From Zhengitettix transpicula (taxonomy: Eukaryota; Arthropoda; Insecta; Orthoptera; Tetrigidae), in the NCBI GenBank assembly GCA_037074705.1, contig CM073593.1:12033001-12097000 (forward strand): 64,000 nt of DNA. Reading direction: 5' to 3'. Under the pieces are notes generated by a model, which was not told the origin of the DNA, searched no databases, and was given only the letters and a program-made list of their open reading frames with translations. The position numbers and the translations under genes are program-made. The first letter of the stretch is position 1. Each line of letters starts with the position of its first letter. This document shows, one piece after another, positions 47,860-58,339 of this stretch.

Positions 47860-48625
47860 TCAACTGGCGAGACTGTAGTTCTATAAAAGGACACCGGAAT
47901 ACTGAATTTGAAGATTCTCGCAGAACGTTGAGAGAACCCGTCAAGTAGCAGTTTTGGATTTTCTTCATGAGCAACAACCACATCCTCTGTCACCAGCCGA
48001 TTTAGAACCACGCGTTGACTTCTGCGCGTGGTTTCTACACAGCTGCATCAATAAGCCCATATTCCCGAGGCGAATTCTCTTCACACACGAATGAAAATTG
48101 AGTCGTGATTGTGGTCTCAATTCTGGAACAGCCATACCTCAGCAGACAAAATTACCCCGTGCCACGGATGACGAGGATTTCTAACATATTTTGGTATCAA
48201 TGTGTGAGCAGGTATTATGGACGTACATTCTTCCACCCAAGCTAACGTGTCCCAATTGATCTTCCTATAAGTATTGGGCGTGGATGCTGTGCCATTAAGC
48301 GTCCATCAAGTCACGTGGTTTCAACACGAAAACGCACAACCTTTCGAATGATGATTGGAAACATCTTGAGCAAAGATTCGGACAAAGACGAGGTGAAACA
48401 ATCGAGTAGTCACCACGGCCACAGAATTTGACTGATTGTAGAGTTTGATGTACGAGACTCCTGTAGAAACAGAGGAAGATCTGCTGGCACGAGTCGTGGT
48501 CACTGGACAATAAATTGAAGAGGTACCAGGTGTGATGGTTCTAGTTCATCAGAAAATCAATCGTAGGTACAATTGGGGCAACGACGTTGGTGTTCGCCAC
48601 AGCGAACAGTATTAGAATGATAAAA
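47860..48625 (+). pseudogene. IS630/Tc-like DDE transposase, heavily mutated
   Basis: + strand pieces in order: QQPHPLSPADLEPRVDFCAW, FLHSCINKPIFPRRILFTHE (catalytic segment, usually LFTDE; here D changed to H), ILPPKLT, FNTKTHNLSNDDW-type sequence (usually WFQHDGAPPHF), FGQRRGE, and YETPVETEEDLLARVVVT followed by IEEVPGVMVLVHQKINRRYN. This order fits a common insect transposase-like family whose C-terminus is ETPVETQEDLLARVVAA...TPGVLERVRQ. It abuts the mariner fossil on its left. Confidence 0.75.
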
Positions 48626-49964
48626 TATCCATCAAGATGACGGAATCAAATATATACAGTTTCCGTTTTGTTTCTTTCGTGTTATTACATAATGTGTTCA
48701 ATTGTAAGAAAATTGGTGCACTGAGTCACGCGTAAATAAATTACTTTTGCAAAAGTGGTCGTGTTTTGAAATGGTGATAGCATGGGAACGTACATGGGTT
48801 TCTATTCCAAAAATGAACTACACCATCGACTCTACAAGTTGTAAAAGAAGAAATTTCGATATCGCAGCAGAGCGTGGTTTTATCTTAGTCCTTGCGTTAT
48901 CTTTACTTTTACAATGCTCTGGTTTTCATTTCAAATCATTTTTGATGTAACAGAGTCAAAAGAAAATGCATTGAATGCTCTGCGTGTGATAACTTTCGCA
49001 GTAAAGCCCCAAGCAGTTGTGTTTGATGCCGCTAGATGGCAGGCCCTTGCAACCAGTTCTTTCGTCCTGCCTTTACAGCACACTTCTCAGCAAACGTCCA
49101 TCAAACTTTACAATTTTACACCTCATACGGAGGTGTGAAGGTCCTTTGACATATCTTGCAAGCAGGTTGGGGTGTACGTCACATTAAACCGAAAGTCTGC
49201 GAGGAATTAGAGTACGGGTGACACATTTCTGCGGGACGTCATGTAACAATGAGCCTCAATTTATTAGTTAGAGCATGAAGCCAAAAAAACAGAACTTGAA
49301 CGACTAGGAAGTAGGTGCTGATGCAACGACGCAATAATCTTTTCAAACAATACGAACAAAATTTAAACAAAAAGTAGTTTAAATTTTTGCATAGCCAGTC
49401 CTATTAGTTGTTTTTTTTTAAAAAAAAATTACATAACATGCCACACTTTATTATTACAACTTTAATTAAATCGTGTATTATTATGACATCTGCTAATAAA
49501 TGTCAATTCGCGACACACACCTTTGAAAGTCTGTTGAATTTGTACCACGGTTACGAGGTTATTTGTGGCTACAGAAATTATAATTCTCTTGATTCATGAG
49601 TCGAACTATAAAATAATCATCGTGTTTCAGTCGTCACTTTCGACTTAACGCCGATTGGAAATAATAAACATCGCTTCCATATCTGAAACACAGATATCGA
49701 GTTATGTACCCTTTTAATGTGATACATACGATTAAATAAATCTGGGAAATTAAATATTTAAACAAATTTTTATTTAAGATTTACATATAAGGACTTCCCC
49801 AGAATTCAAAACACAATGCTTTATGCAGTCTTTAAATTCCGACTAGCATCCTGTTGTCTCTGATAAATTCTTTATTTCTTCAGAGACAAGTGAGCATGTG
49901 AGAATGAGTCTTTCTTATCTCTGCCGTGAGTATAAGTTTTTTTAAAATAACCAAACATCAAGAC
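48626..49964. other. gene-free interval
   Basis: Frames at 48747-48950, 48914-49138 and 49408-49599 have no recognisable motif. Confidence 0.4.
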
Positions 49965-49973
49965 CGACGCTCT

Positions 49974-50391
49974 CCAACAAACCTCGGCCTGTTTTGAGAG
50001 ATGTTTCTTCCGGGATCTTAGACCTTGGGCATACGGTAAGAGTTGCCCGCTATTCCCATTGGAATAGTCGGCCAGCTGCCTCCTATACTGGCCGGGGCGC
50101 GAAGAAGGTAATTCTGCGTCCCCACAGAAAACCCCTTTCTCGCCATCGGAAGGGCGTGGGACGAGTACCTACTGCCCGACCTACCTGATGCAGGTTTTTT
50201 CTAGTGCTTGTCTTTCATCACTTTTAAGCGAATTCCGGGTAGAATCCTTAAACTATAGCCCGGGGTCCCTCGTTAACCCTTGGCTTCCTTCTTCTACCTT
50301 CCGCATCCCCCCTTTCGAATCTCTTTCTGTGCTATTGAATGGGAGTTGCCACCATGTGGATTACGCTCATGTAGCCTGTTACTAAAAAAAA
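49974..50391 (+). mobile_element. SINE-like retroposon copy, 5' truncated
   Basis: Begins in the middle of the family (CTCGGCCTGTTTTGAGAG) and ends with an A-rich tail after CCTGTTACT. CGACGCTCT flanks it on both sides (49965-49973, 50392-50400). 5' truncation plus tail plus target duplication is the signature of LINE-type target-primed reverse transcription. Confidence 0.9.
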
Positions 50392-50400
50392 CGACGCTCT

Positions 50401-51074
50401 TAGGTTTTGCCACCAACACACAACGAAAACTCTCAATTTACGGTTCACGAGCGTGTTGAATGAATCACTGCGTTGTATGTCGTACGGTGACTACGTCATC
50501 AGCTGACGTCACGCCTATCCTAGAAATCGACAAAAGTCGATTTGGAAATGTTATATCGGGACCTCGAGGGTTTCCATGACCAGACGACCGTGTCCCCAAT
50601 CGAGATGTATTTTACTGTATTTAAAGAAGCAACCCTTATAAACTTTCAATTAGCCGTCGGTTTTATTGAAAGTTTTTAGAAGCCTTCGTTTAAATATTTC
50701 GCCATAATCATCTATAAAATATATTATTCAAGTATTAACATTTATGGCTTTACATGTCAACTTGTTTTTATTTCACATCTACGTCAATTATTAAAACTGC
50801 ATACCTGTCGCTTCAGTCCTTTAAAGCAATAAAATTATTTAAATATCTACTTGAATCTATGGTTTGCAATGTTTACATTTTATACAATCTATATCAACTG
50901 CACAACCTATCCGTAACCGCTTAAAATATTTTACATTATTACACGTATAATAATTTATATATTTATTTATTTTAATTTTACATTTTTACTTTCTGATTAA
51001 ATTTTCTATAACTTTAATATATTTTACTTTAATTTTTAGAACACATTGATTTTAATTTTCTATATTATAGACAT
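50401..51074. other. gene-free interval
   Basis: AT-rich; nothing recognised apart from a GACGTCAC-type palindrome near 50500. Confidence 0.4.
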
Positions 51075-51720
51075 CTATATTTCAAAGTTAGAGTAAATTA
51101 TAAATTGTCCGATCCTGTAGAAATAACACCGGGCATGCCTCAGGGAAGTGTTATAAGGCCTTTAACGTTTTTAACATATATTAACGAATTGTCAGCCGGT
51201 ATCGGATCTAATATAAAACTCTTCGCGGACGACTGCAATATCTATAGGGAAATCAAACAGCCAGACGACGTTTTTGCTCTTCAGTCGAACTCAGACAATG
51301 TATTTAACTGGTCTATGCATAATAAAATGAAAATAAATGCATCCAAAAGCAAAAATATTAGCTTTACTAAACGGAAAAATGTTGAGTGTGCAATTTACAA
51401 ATTATGAAACGAATTAATATAATTATGCAATAGCTGCAAGTTTTTGGGATTAATGTTAGCAAAGACTTATCATGTAAATTCAGTGACCAATAATGGATGC
51501 AGAGTATTAAACTTCGTAAAAAGAACTTTAAAGAAAAGCTCAAGAAACACGTTGCTTACAGAAATTTAGTACGACCAATCCTAGAGTATGGAAAGAGCTT
51601 GTTTGTTGGGATCCGTTTAGGATTAAACACACTCGAGCGCTGGATAAAATTGAAAAGTATGCATTGAAATTATCTTGTAAACTAGCGGAAAATAAGTTTT
51701 CGGCAAATTGAAGGAATAAA
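51075..51720 (+). pseudogene. Jockey-type LINE RT fragment
   Basis: The frame 51105-51407 has VEITPGMPQGSVIRPLTFL (motif B), YINELSAGIGSNIKLFADDC plus NIYREI (motif C, ADD intact) and WSMHNKMKINASKSKNISFT (thumb). After a stop and frameshifts, ASFWD and RNLVRPILEYGKSLF continue the usual order. The 5' RT motifs and the C-terminus are absent. The right edge runs into LTR-element sequence. Confidence 0.85.
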
Positions 51721-51855
51721 CTTAAAATGATTAATTAATTTATTACTCACTCCAATAAAGCAACTAAACAAAAAACAAAGATGAAACGAAACTAAAATAT
51801 ATATCCCCACTGCTAATTATTATTATCCACTTATAACTGTCATATGTTTATTACA
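51721..51855 (-). mobile_element. probable 3' LTR end of a gypsy-like element (partial)
   Basis: On the minus strand the polypurine tract AAAAAGGAGGGGGA (51859-51872) is followed by TAA and then TGTAATAAACATATGACAGT, the expected TG start of a 3' LTR. The segment AATAAACTTAAAATGATTAA (about 51716) resembles AATAAACTTAAGATGGTTAA at 52641 in the presumed 5' LTR. The LTR is cut short by LINE sequence at its far end. Confidence 0.5.
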
Positions 51856-52086
51856 TTATCCCCCTCCTTTTTAGTTACTCTCGATCACCCCCTCCCTTAA
51901 CTGTGTGCTCCCAGTTAGTCCGAACAGTCATCACTTCTCCTCTTCATCACCCGTGCCACTCCACCAGAGGCAATCACTTCTCATATTTTCTTTCGAAATA
52001 AGGTATCAAATTGTATTAATTGTAAGTTCTAATTTTCCCTCCGTTCATATTCCCAATCTTGTACACATTTCTTTTCCACACTTCCA

Positions 52087-52485
52087 TCACTTTCCATGGT
52101 CCACTGTATAGTGGAACCAACTTGCCATTAATTTTTTGTATACTCCCGTCTTCCGCTCCATCCTTACCAGCCCCATATCCCCAATTTGGATCTCACGAAT
52201 TCTATTGCGTTGTTTCCTTTCGATTTCTTCTAACTTTTTCTCTCCCATTTTCCTTTCTGTCAACAAATTTTTCTCCAACTCATCCATTCTATTCTCCAAC
52301 CTTGTTACGATATATTCTTGTTTTTTTAAACTTTCATTCACTTTCTTCTCTACACGCTCCATATAGTTAAATAATATTTTGAACCACTCGCACATTGTAA
52401 TATTCTTCTGATCAATAAACTCCGACACTTCAACCACCTCTTCTAACTCCAGTTCTGCATTCTCTTGGACTATTTGGTTTTCCAT
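52087..52485 (-). pseudogene. gypsy-like element ORF: gag-like coiled coil joined to integrase C-terminal segment
   Basis: A 132-codon minus-strand frame starts 46 nt after a primer-binding-site match. Its N-terminal three quarters are acidic/basic heptad-like sequence (MERVEKKVNESLKKQEYIVT, RLENRMDELEKNLLTERKMG), as in some LTR-element gag N-termini. Near the end comes IREIQIGDMGLVRMERKTGV followed by YKKLMASWFHYTVD. This recalls the GDLVLVR...KF...Y-GP segment at the integrase C-terminus; further frames carry WWKCGKEMCTRLG. The middle of gag-pol is absent, so the ORF looks like the product of a large internal deletion. The domain assignment is by eye. Confidence 0.55.
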
Positions 52486-52530
52486 AATTAAACTTTACAT
52501 ATACGAACCTCGCTATTTAATTGTCATTTT

Positions 52531-52540
52531 TTGGGCGCCA
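52531..52540 (-). other. primer-binding site
   Basis: Minus-strand TGGCGCCCAA, immediately after a (TA)n end (52541-52559), matches the 3' end I recall for insect tRNA-Lys(CUU), used by gypsy-type elements. The ORF start follows downstream on the same strand, supporting the call. Confidence 0.6.
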
Positions 52541-52779
52541 ATATATATATATATATATAATAAACTCTTTAATTATTATTATTATTTTAATTCATTCGAA
52601 CATATACATATATATATATATCGAGGTAAGCGCATTAAATAAATAAACTTAAGATGGTTAATTAAGAATTTTTAAAACTATTTTTTATCCTCTTTCTATA
52701 TTTATTTTATGTTTATGTTAGAGTTATTTAATTATATGAACTTGTTTTTTTTAATGTTGTCACTAGGACTTGCCCAATG

Positions 52780-53310
52780 CAATTAAATAAATCTATATAA
52801 AACACTGAAGTTCCCACTCTCATTCATTGTCCTGTCCAAATTTTCATATCTACATAATGCTTCAAGAATTATTCTTATTAATGCATGATTTTCTTTATGG
52901 ATAATTTGGATTTTATCCTAAGTTACTTCATGCTTATTTTGTTTTATGTGCTTCGATAATTCTATCCCAGTTTTTCGAGTTTCTTTCAGATTGTTTTTAT
53001 TAAAAAGTCTATTCCTTAAATTCATGTACGTGTGTGCCATACATACTTTTTCACATTTTTATCATGCTATACTATGCACTATATCTTTTTCTTTCCTTTA
53101 TTTTCTCCTTGTGAAGATAGATATTTTATTTTCTAACAGATTTATATGCTATTTTTATTTCGTTTAACCCAAGTTCTTTCAATATCTTTCCAACTATTTC
53201 CGATGTGCCTTTAAAATATGTTAAACTTCTAGAAGTAATATTCAATATTCTTTCTATTTTATTTTTATTAGTTATGCCACTATTATTCCTCCCATTATTA
53301 CGTACCAATT
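52780..53310 (-). pseudogene. Penelope-like element, second family: linker and GIY-YIG endonuclease remnant
   Basis: Minus strand from 53308: RILNITSRSLTYFKGTSEIV, GKILKELGLNEIKIAYKSVR, then after stops VWHTYMNLRNRLFNKNNLKE (GIY-YIG-like YVGHT...L-NRL), LSKHIKQNKHEV and DKIQIIHKENHALIRIILEA, ending near NESGNFSVLYRF. The order and spacing fit the Penelope-like C-terminus. The sequence differs clearly from the copy at 19080-19760. Confidence 0.7.
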
Positions 53311-53995
53311 CTTCAATTATATTATTATATTATTGTCTATCCAATAAACTTAAATTTTCTTCATTTTCCATTTTATTTTTGTATTTAGATTTTTTTCCCA
53401 TCATTACATTTTTGCCTATACTTTTTTCCACATTCCTCGCTCTACTTTTTCTCCAAATTATTATCGAATCAAGGTACCAGTTTTCTTTTAGTATTATAAA
53501 CACTTTTCTCCTTTATTTCTTGTATAAATTCTCCAACTGTCACTTTAATTGATCCGTTTATTAAATTGAAAACTGTATTGAATTTGTATCGCTATGGATT
53601 TGTTATTTAATATAGCATTTTTTTAACATCTATGACTTAAAGTGTCAACATGTTTTGATTTCACATCTACGTAAATTATTAAAACTACGTGTCTGTCCCT
53701 TCACCCCTTTAAACTTTTAAATTATAAGGAATTTATAATGAAAAATTTACGCACACTGGTATAAGTTAGCGTGACACGTAATGTTGAATTTTTAATAGCA
53801 GCACCCGTTTAGGTGCAAATATAACACAGTCTGCCTGTAATGTGGCTCATCGAGACATAAACAGTGTGGACGTGATATTAGTAGGGGAGTTTAAGATAAA
53901 GGTTCTTACATTATTGGACGATAATTGCTACTCGAGTAGTTAAATAAATAAAATTTGGTGAAAATGTATGAAAAAATATCGAAATAAAGCTGACG

Positions 53996-53998
<3 letters not shown>
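53311..53998. other. gene-free interval, possibly more Penelope-like sequence
   Basis: The frame 53205-53552 on the + strand is the hydrophobic antisense of the element. The remainder is unassigned. Confidence 0.35.

Positions 53999-54000
<2 letters not shown>

Positions 54001-54042
<42 letters not shown>
54001..54042. repeat. (TA)21 microsatellite
   Basis: An uninterrupted TA run. Confidence 0.97.
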
Positions 54043-54045
<3 letters not shown>

Positions 54046-54400
54046 AAGATATGGAGTATTTAGTAAGATCTAGTGGAAAGGATGAGATTGTAACAAAAAA
54101 ATTGGGAATTTATAAATATTTTGAGGTAATGAAAAGAAAGGAATGTACGAATGTAGTAAACGAAAATGATGAAGCATTGTTTTAAGGAAATAAAATGAGT
54201 TTATAGGCCTGAAAGCAAAATAAATTGTTGTTTTTAAAATATGATGGACCATATTGAGGATATGAAACAGAAACATGCAGTTTGCAGAATTGGGTGTAAG
54301 AAATTCAAACTTAAGTCACACGGGCATAAATATGGACCTGTAAATTTATCACCACAAAAACAATATAAAAAATAAATCTGACACTGCACTTTCCTTCTGT
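54043..54400 (+). pseudogene. LTR-retrotransposon integrase C-terminal remnant
   Basis: Frameshifted + strand pieces: EVMKRKECTNVVNENDEALF, GNKMSL, KQNKLLFLKYDGPY, YETETCSLQNWV and KKFKLKSHGHKYGPV-like sequence. They follow the order of the gypsy-class integrase tail (GDLVL-K ... N-KF--LYDGPY-I). It begins right after the TA array. No other part of the element is visible. Confidence 0.5.
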
Positions 54401-54566
54401 AGTAAGAAAATTAATGTGGTTAACTTTGGGGAAATAGATCCATTATAATAAGGAAAGGAACACGTTAAAAGAAGACTTTTAGAAGGAATATACAAATTGT
54501 CAACATAAAAATAACATAATGAATCTAAGAAATGAAGGCGGGGTAATAGGCAATGATATTGATATA

Positions 54567-54623
54567 TTGTTGATGTACATAAAAATTGTTAATGTACATA
54601 AAAATTGTTAATGTACATAAACA
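54567..54623. repeat. 19-bp tandem repeat, three copies
   Basis: TTGTTAATGTACATAAAAA repeats at 54567, 54586 and 54605 with one or two changes per copy. Confidence 0.95.
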
Positions 54624-55884
54624 AATTGATACAACTTAATAAATATTAAGAATATACATAATACACCAGATTTAGTAGAAATATGATCTTTGAAGGAGGA
54701 AAAAATATATAATTTATTATGTGTTTTGAGGTTCATGTAATACGGCAGTCCAAATAGAGTTGATTATATATAAATATAATATAATTTGAATGCAATGCTT
54801 TGTGTTGTTATAAGGTATATGCTTATATTTATGTTTATTTGACAGTAGAACGGACGGGACGACTACAACGTAACGTAACTGACGGTTTTTTCCCTCCTGT
54901 ACAAAGGTTACGGAAGTCCAAAATATCGGAAAGGCTTTCTTTACGACACAATAATTTATTTGACAAATATTTCGACACCATTGTCAACAAATTGTTATAA
55001 TTATCTGACCATAAATAATTTATTTAAAAATTGGTAGAATGAAATATAGTATCACGTCGTTTCGTCTCTAATATGGGATTCCTTCAGATGTCCACTAATT
55101 GTTAAAAAGAGAGACATGTTATTAATTTAAGAACAAAATTTTCTTCTATGACGTAAGGTATTATGAATAATCTATATACAACTCCAAGACCTTGTATAGT
55201 TATTAATATTATGCAGAAGATATAAATTTTGAATATTTAAGTGTATGGTTTGGCTTCACTGCCTGTTGTAACCGGAATAAAATTAAGGTCTCATATATCT
55301 TTTTTAACAAGTAATGTACACCTGATGATGCCCCAAATTATGGTCGAAACGTAGTGAGAATTAATTGTTATTGAATTAATACTTTAGTCATTAATATTTT
55401 TCTAACTTACGACAGTTTTTTTTATTGTCAACAAGCTTCAAAATCAAAACGAAGACATAGGAAAATTTTTATGATTTTCTTGTTGGATTAGTTTCTGTAA
55501 AGTGGTTATTTCTTCACCTGCGTTTAAATTGACGAGATCTAACTCTACAACGGGCCGCCATGATTCAACTTCCATTCGTAAACTGCAACAGCGTACCGTA
55601 ACCAGGTGGTATTTCTTTAAGACCGTGTTAATGTCTTTTATTTTATCGGCTTTCCACGTTGCTCTTCAAGCGTCTACAGGTCTCTCCATTTTCCACACCC
55701 AGTATCCCCTAATACGTGATCTACCTACTGTGATCGCTGGAGACTCTAATTGTTTGAGTGCTCCAAATACATCTTCCCTCGCCGATAGCTTCTGGATCAT
55801 TACTTTATCAGTCCGGGTAAGATTCGGCATTATTTTGCAGCCTCATGTTTGTAAAGGTTCCAATCGACTTTGGCCATTTTCTCA
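54624..55884. other. gene-free interval with a Penelope-type terminal motif
   Basis: No gene is supported; frames 54800-55000 and 55502-55888 show no domain. At 55322-55350 CTGATGA...GGTCGAAACGTAG lies on the + strand, the spacing used in Penelope-type terminal sequences. Confidence 0.4.
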
Positions 55885-56145
55885 GTAAATAATGTTCGGT
55901 AATAAATTGTAGAACGCAAAATTCTGCATTGAATGGTGTAACCGAGTACGATATTTGACCGAACGAAGTGATAGAAATCGTTCGTCAAATTTACATTTTA
56001 CGTCGTTTTCGAAAAGAATACAGTTTGTCATATTTCTAGTGCTGATATCCCCAAAATGATCGGCAGTGACCTAATTCGTCTTCGGATGAAGGTTATAAAA
56101 AATTTAATTCTCTTTCCAACCCATGATCTGGTTTTAAAAATCCAC
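55885..56145 (-). repeat. dispersed repeat segment A (inverted relative to 10350-10620)
   Basis: The reverse complement carries ACACCATTCAATGCAGAATT, CTAGAAATATGACAAACTGT and CATGGGTTGGAAAGAGAATT, all matching segment A near 10350-10620 in order. Confidence 0.6.
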
Positions 56146-56439
56146 TGACAATGACTGAAAGTACACCCATTTTTGTGACTGTATACCACCGGACCGTTTT
56201 CGCTAATATTATGGACGCTGAGGATGCGAGTGACGATTATCTACGTGAGGGTGAAACTTGTCTTTTGCTGAGCATATTAAAAATTTTTAAGAGTATTGTT
56301 TTTCTAAGAGGAAGAAAGAGACAGCATTTCTAAGGGTATGAATATTCTTTTTCAAGAAAGAAAGAATAGCAGTCAGAACTGGGGACTTGAGTTTGAGCAC
56401 TTTTGCTGCATATTATGCTGCATACTTTTGCTATTAGCG

Positions 56440-56575
56440 AACAACGGAAAAGATGTCGAAAATATCGTGGTTTTTAGGCCACATAAACTTTTCCCGAGGC
56501 CTTTAGAATTGGAAAACTAGGTTGTTTACTACTGGGCGGCACAACATGTACATGTTGAGAAAATAAAAATAAAAG
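56440..56575 (+). repeat. dispersed repeat segment B
   Basis: TCGTGGTTTTTAGG, CCCGAGGCCTTTAGAATTGG and ACATGTACATGTTGA match 10655-10775 in the same orientation. It is interrupted at its right end by the retroposon at 56586. Confidence 0.55.
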
Positions 56576-56585
56576 ACCCGACCTT

Positions 56586-57122
56586 ATCTTTTTTAGGGTA
56601 ACAGACTACATGAGGGTAATCCACATAGTGGCAACTTCCCTTTAATAGCATAGGAAGGGATTTGAAAGGGGGGATGCGGAAGGGTAGAGGAAGGTAGCCA
56701 GGGGTTAACTAGGGCCCCCGGGATATAGTTTAAGGATCCTACCCGGCATTCGCCTAAAAATAATGCAGGAAAACCCCTAGAAAAATCTGCATCAGGTTGG
56801 TCGGGTATTGGGTACTTGTCCCACGCCCTTCCGATAGCGGGAGAAGAGTTTGCTGTGGGGTCGCTGCATTCCCTTCACCGTACCTCGACCAGTTTAGGAG
56901 GCAGCTGGCCGACTGTTCCAATGGGAATAGCGGACATCTCTTACCGTATGCCTGTGACCCCGGATCATACACCTCTCAAAACAGGCCGAGGTGTCTCGGC
57001 TTGAGGGAACGTTAGTTCAAAAGCGGAGAGAGGAAAAGGTATCCCCAAAGGTAGCCCCTAACCTGTCTCTCCTACAAGGTTCTGCCTGCGAGAGAATAGC
57101 CCTCGCAGACAGCCTTCAAAAT
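56586..57122 (-). mobile_element. SINE-like retroposon copy, near full length (minus strand)
   Basis: The T-run tail at the left is followed by the full reverse-complement body and one 30-bp 5' unit at the right (about 57080-57110). ACCCGACCTT flanks it at 56576-56585 and 57123-57132. A short part of the body (CTTGGGCATACGG region) is deleted near 56950. Confidence 0.9.
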
Positions 57123-57194
57123 ACCCGACCTTTTGCATTTAATTAATGTATATTAGAGATCGAAAGAGAGTTAGAGAGAGAGAAAATGTATATT

Positions 57195-57352
57195 CTTGCT
57201 GGGCTACTCAGGTGCTGCATGGTACATCAGTAATGAAGCCGTACACAAGGAGCTGAGTATTCGGTTTGTCGAAGAAGAAATGGAACGGTTATGGAACAAC
57301 TACAAGAAGCAAATTACTGACTATAAAAATAAACTCGTAGAGGAATTCTAAT
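57195..57352 (+). pseudogene. Jockey-type LINE C-terminal fragment
   Basis: + strand gives AAWYISNEAVHKELSIRFVE followed by EEMERLWNNYKKQITDYKNK and LVEEF-stop. This matches the PWY-SN-TLH-DL-IP-V-EEI-R tail of Jockey-like ORF2. Nothing upstream of the element is recognisable. Confidence 0.7.
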
Positions 57353-57404
57353 ATACTTATAAATAAACAACAACATTTTTGGGTGGGAATATGGTATGTA
57401 ATGG

Positions 57405-57670
57405 AAATTACACTACTAATAAAACAATTGATGGCCATATAAGACACTTTTTATTTTTTATTTATATTGTAAACTCCTCTTCAGGAAAATACCTGAAGAA
57501 CATACAGAAAGGTATCGTAACGTCCTTACAATATAAATAAAAAAAATAGAAAATGTCTGTGTAAGGTCATCAATTGTTTTATTAATTCAAAAACAGACGT
57601 TAAATTAAAATTAGAAAATACACTACGTTTCTTCGCTAATTTTCGACCTCATCAGGTATGACTTTTTACA
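57405..57670. repeat. inverted repeat with Penelope-type motifs
   Basis: AATAAAACAATTGATGGCC at about 57418 and its complement (about 57567-57590) frame inner arms TTTATATTGTAA and TTACAATATAAA. The loop holds the small palindrome CTTCAGGAAAATACCTGAAG. On the minus strand CTGATGAGGTCGAAAATTAG (from 57655) and GAAACGTAGTG follow the pattern of the other Penelope-like terminal modules. Confidence 0.55.
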
Positions 57671-57711
57671 GAATTTTGTCAGGGTCGGTCTCCGCTGACT
57701 GCTGTGGCCAC

Positions 57712-57956
57712 ATCAATCAGCGACTCACTTATATCAAAGATATTGTATAATCTTTCTTTTTATTATTATACTCCGGCAAGTACATCAAATTATTACAATT
57801 TATATGCCACTATATATATAACATTTTATTATAATTTTTTATAATTATAATTAATCAATTAGCGACTCACTTATATCAAAGATATTGTATAATCTTTCTT
57901 TTTATTATTATACTCCAGCAATTACATCAAATTTTAAATTATTATAATTTATATGC

Positions 57957-57994
<38 letters not shown>
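57712..57994. repeat. 109-bp direct duplication ending in (TA)n
   Basis: 57712-57820 and 57854-57962 share GCGACTCACTTATATCAAAG, ATATTGTATAATCTTTC and TATATGCCACTATATATA with very few differences. The second copy runs into a TA array (57961-57994). Confidence 0.85.
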
Positions 57995-57998
<4 letters not shown>

Positions 57999-58339
57999 AT
58001 GATGAAACAGTAGTGGTCTTACTGCCCGAAGACTTCAACGAGCACGGCCGAAACACTTACAAAAGAAAGAAAAAGAAAAATCGTCAATTTGTTGCATAAT
58101 ACTCTTTTCTGATGTACGTTTATAATAAAAGCATGCTCAATGATCTTGCGAGTTATAAACGTGAAAAGTTTCTTGGAGTCACGTAAAATACTGCGCGTTA
58201 TCAACCCTGAATCGTTGCTATTTTATACTAAACTTAAGCCAAGGGACCACAGATATGATGAATATTTAAATAAGAAGGTGTTTGTAAACAGCAAGTTTCT
58301 CGCTTATTGGCTGCACACGCACGGGCTCTCGATGCGGAG

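Noticed and set aside
52087..52370. Plus-strand frames of 68-115 codons over the gypsy-like and Penelope-like remnants
   Set aside because: They are the hydrophobic Ser/Phe/Leu-rich antisense of the minus-strand element ORFs.
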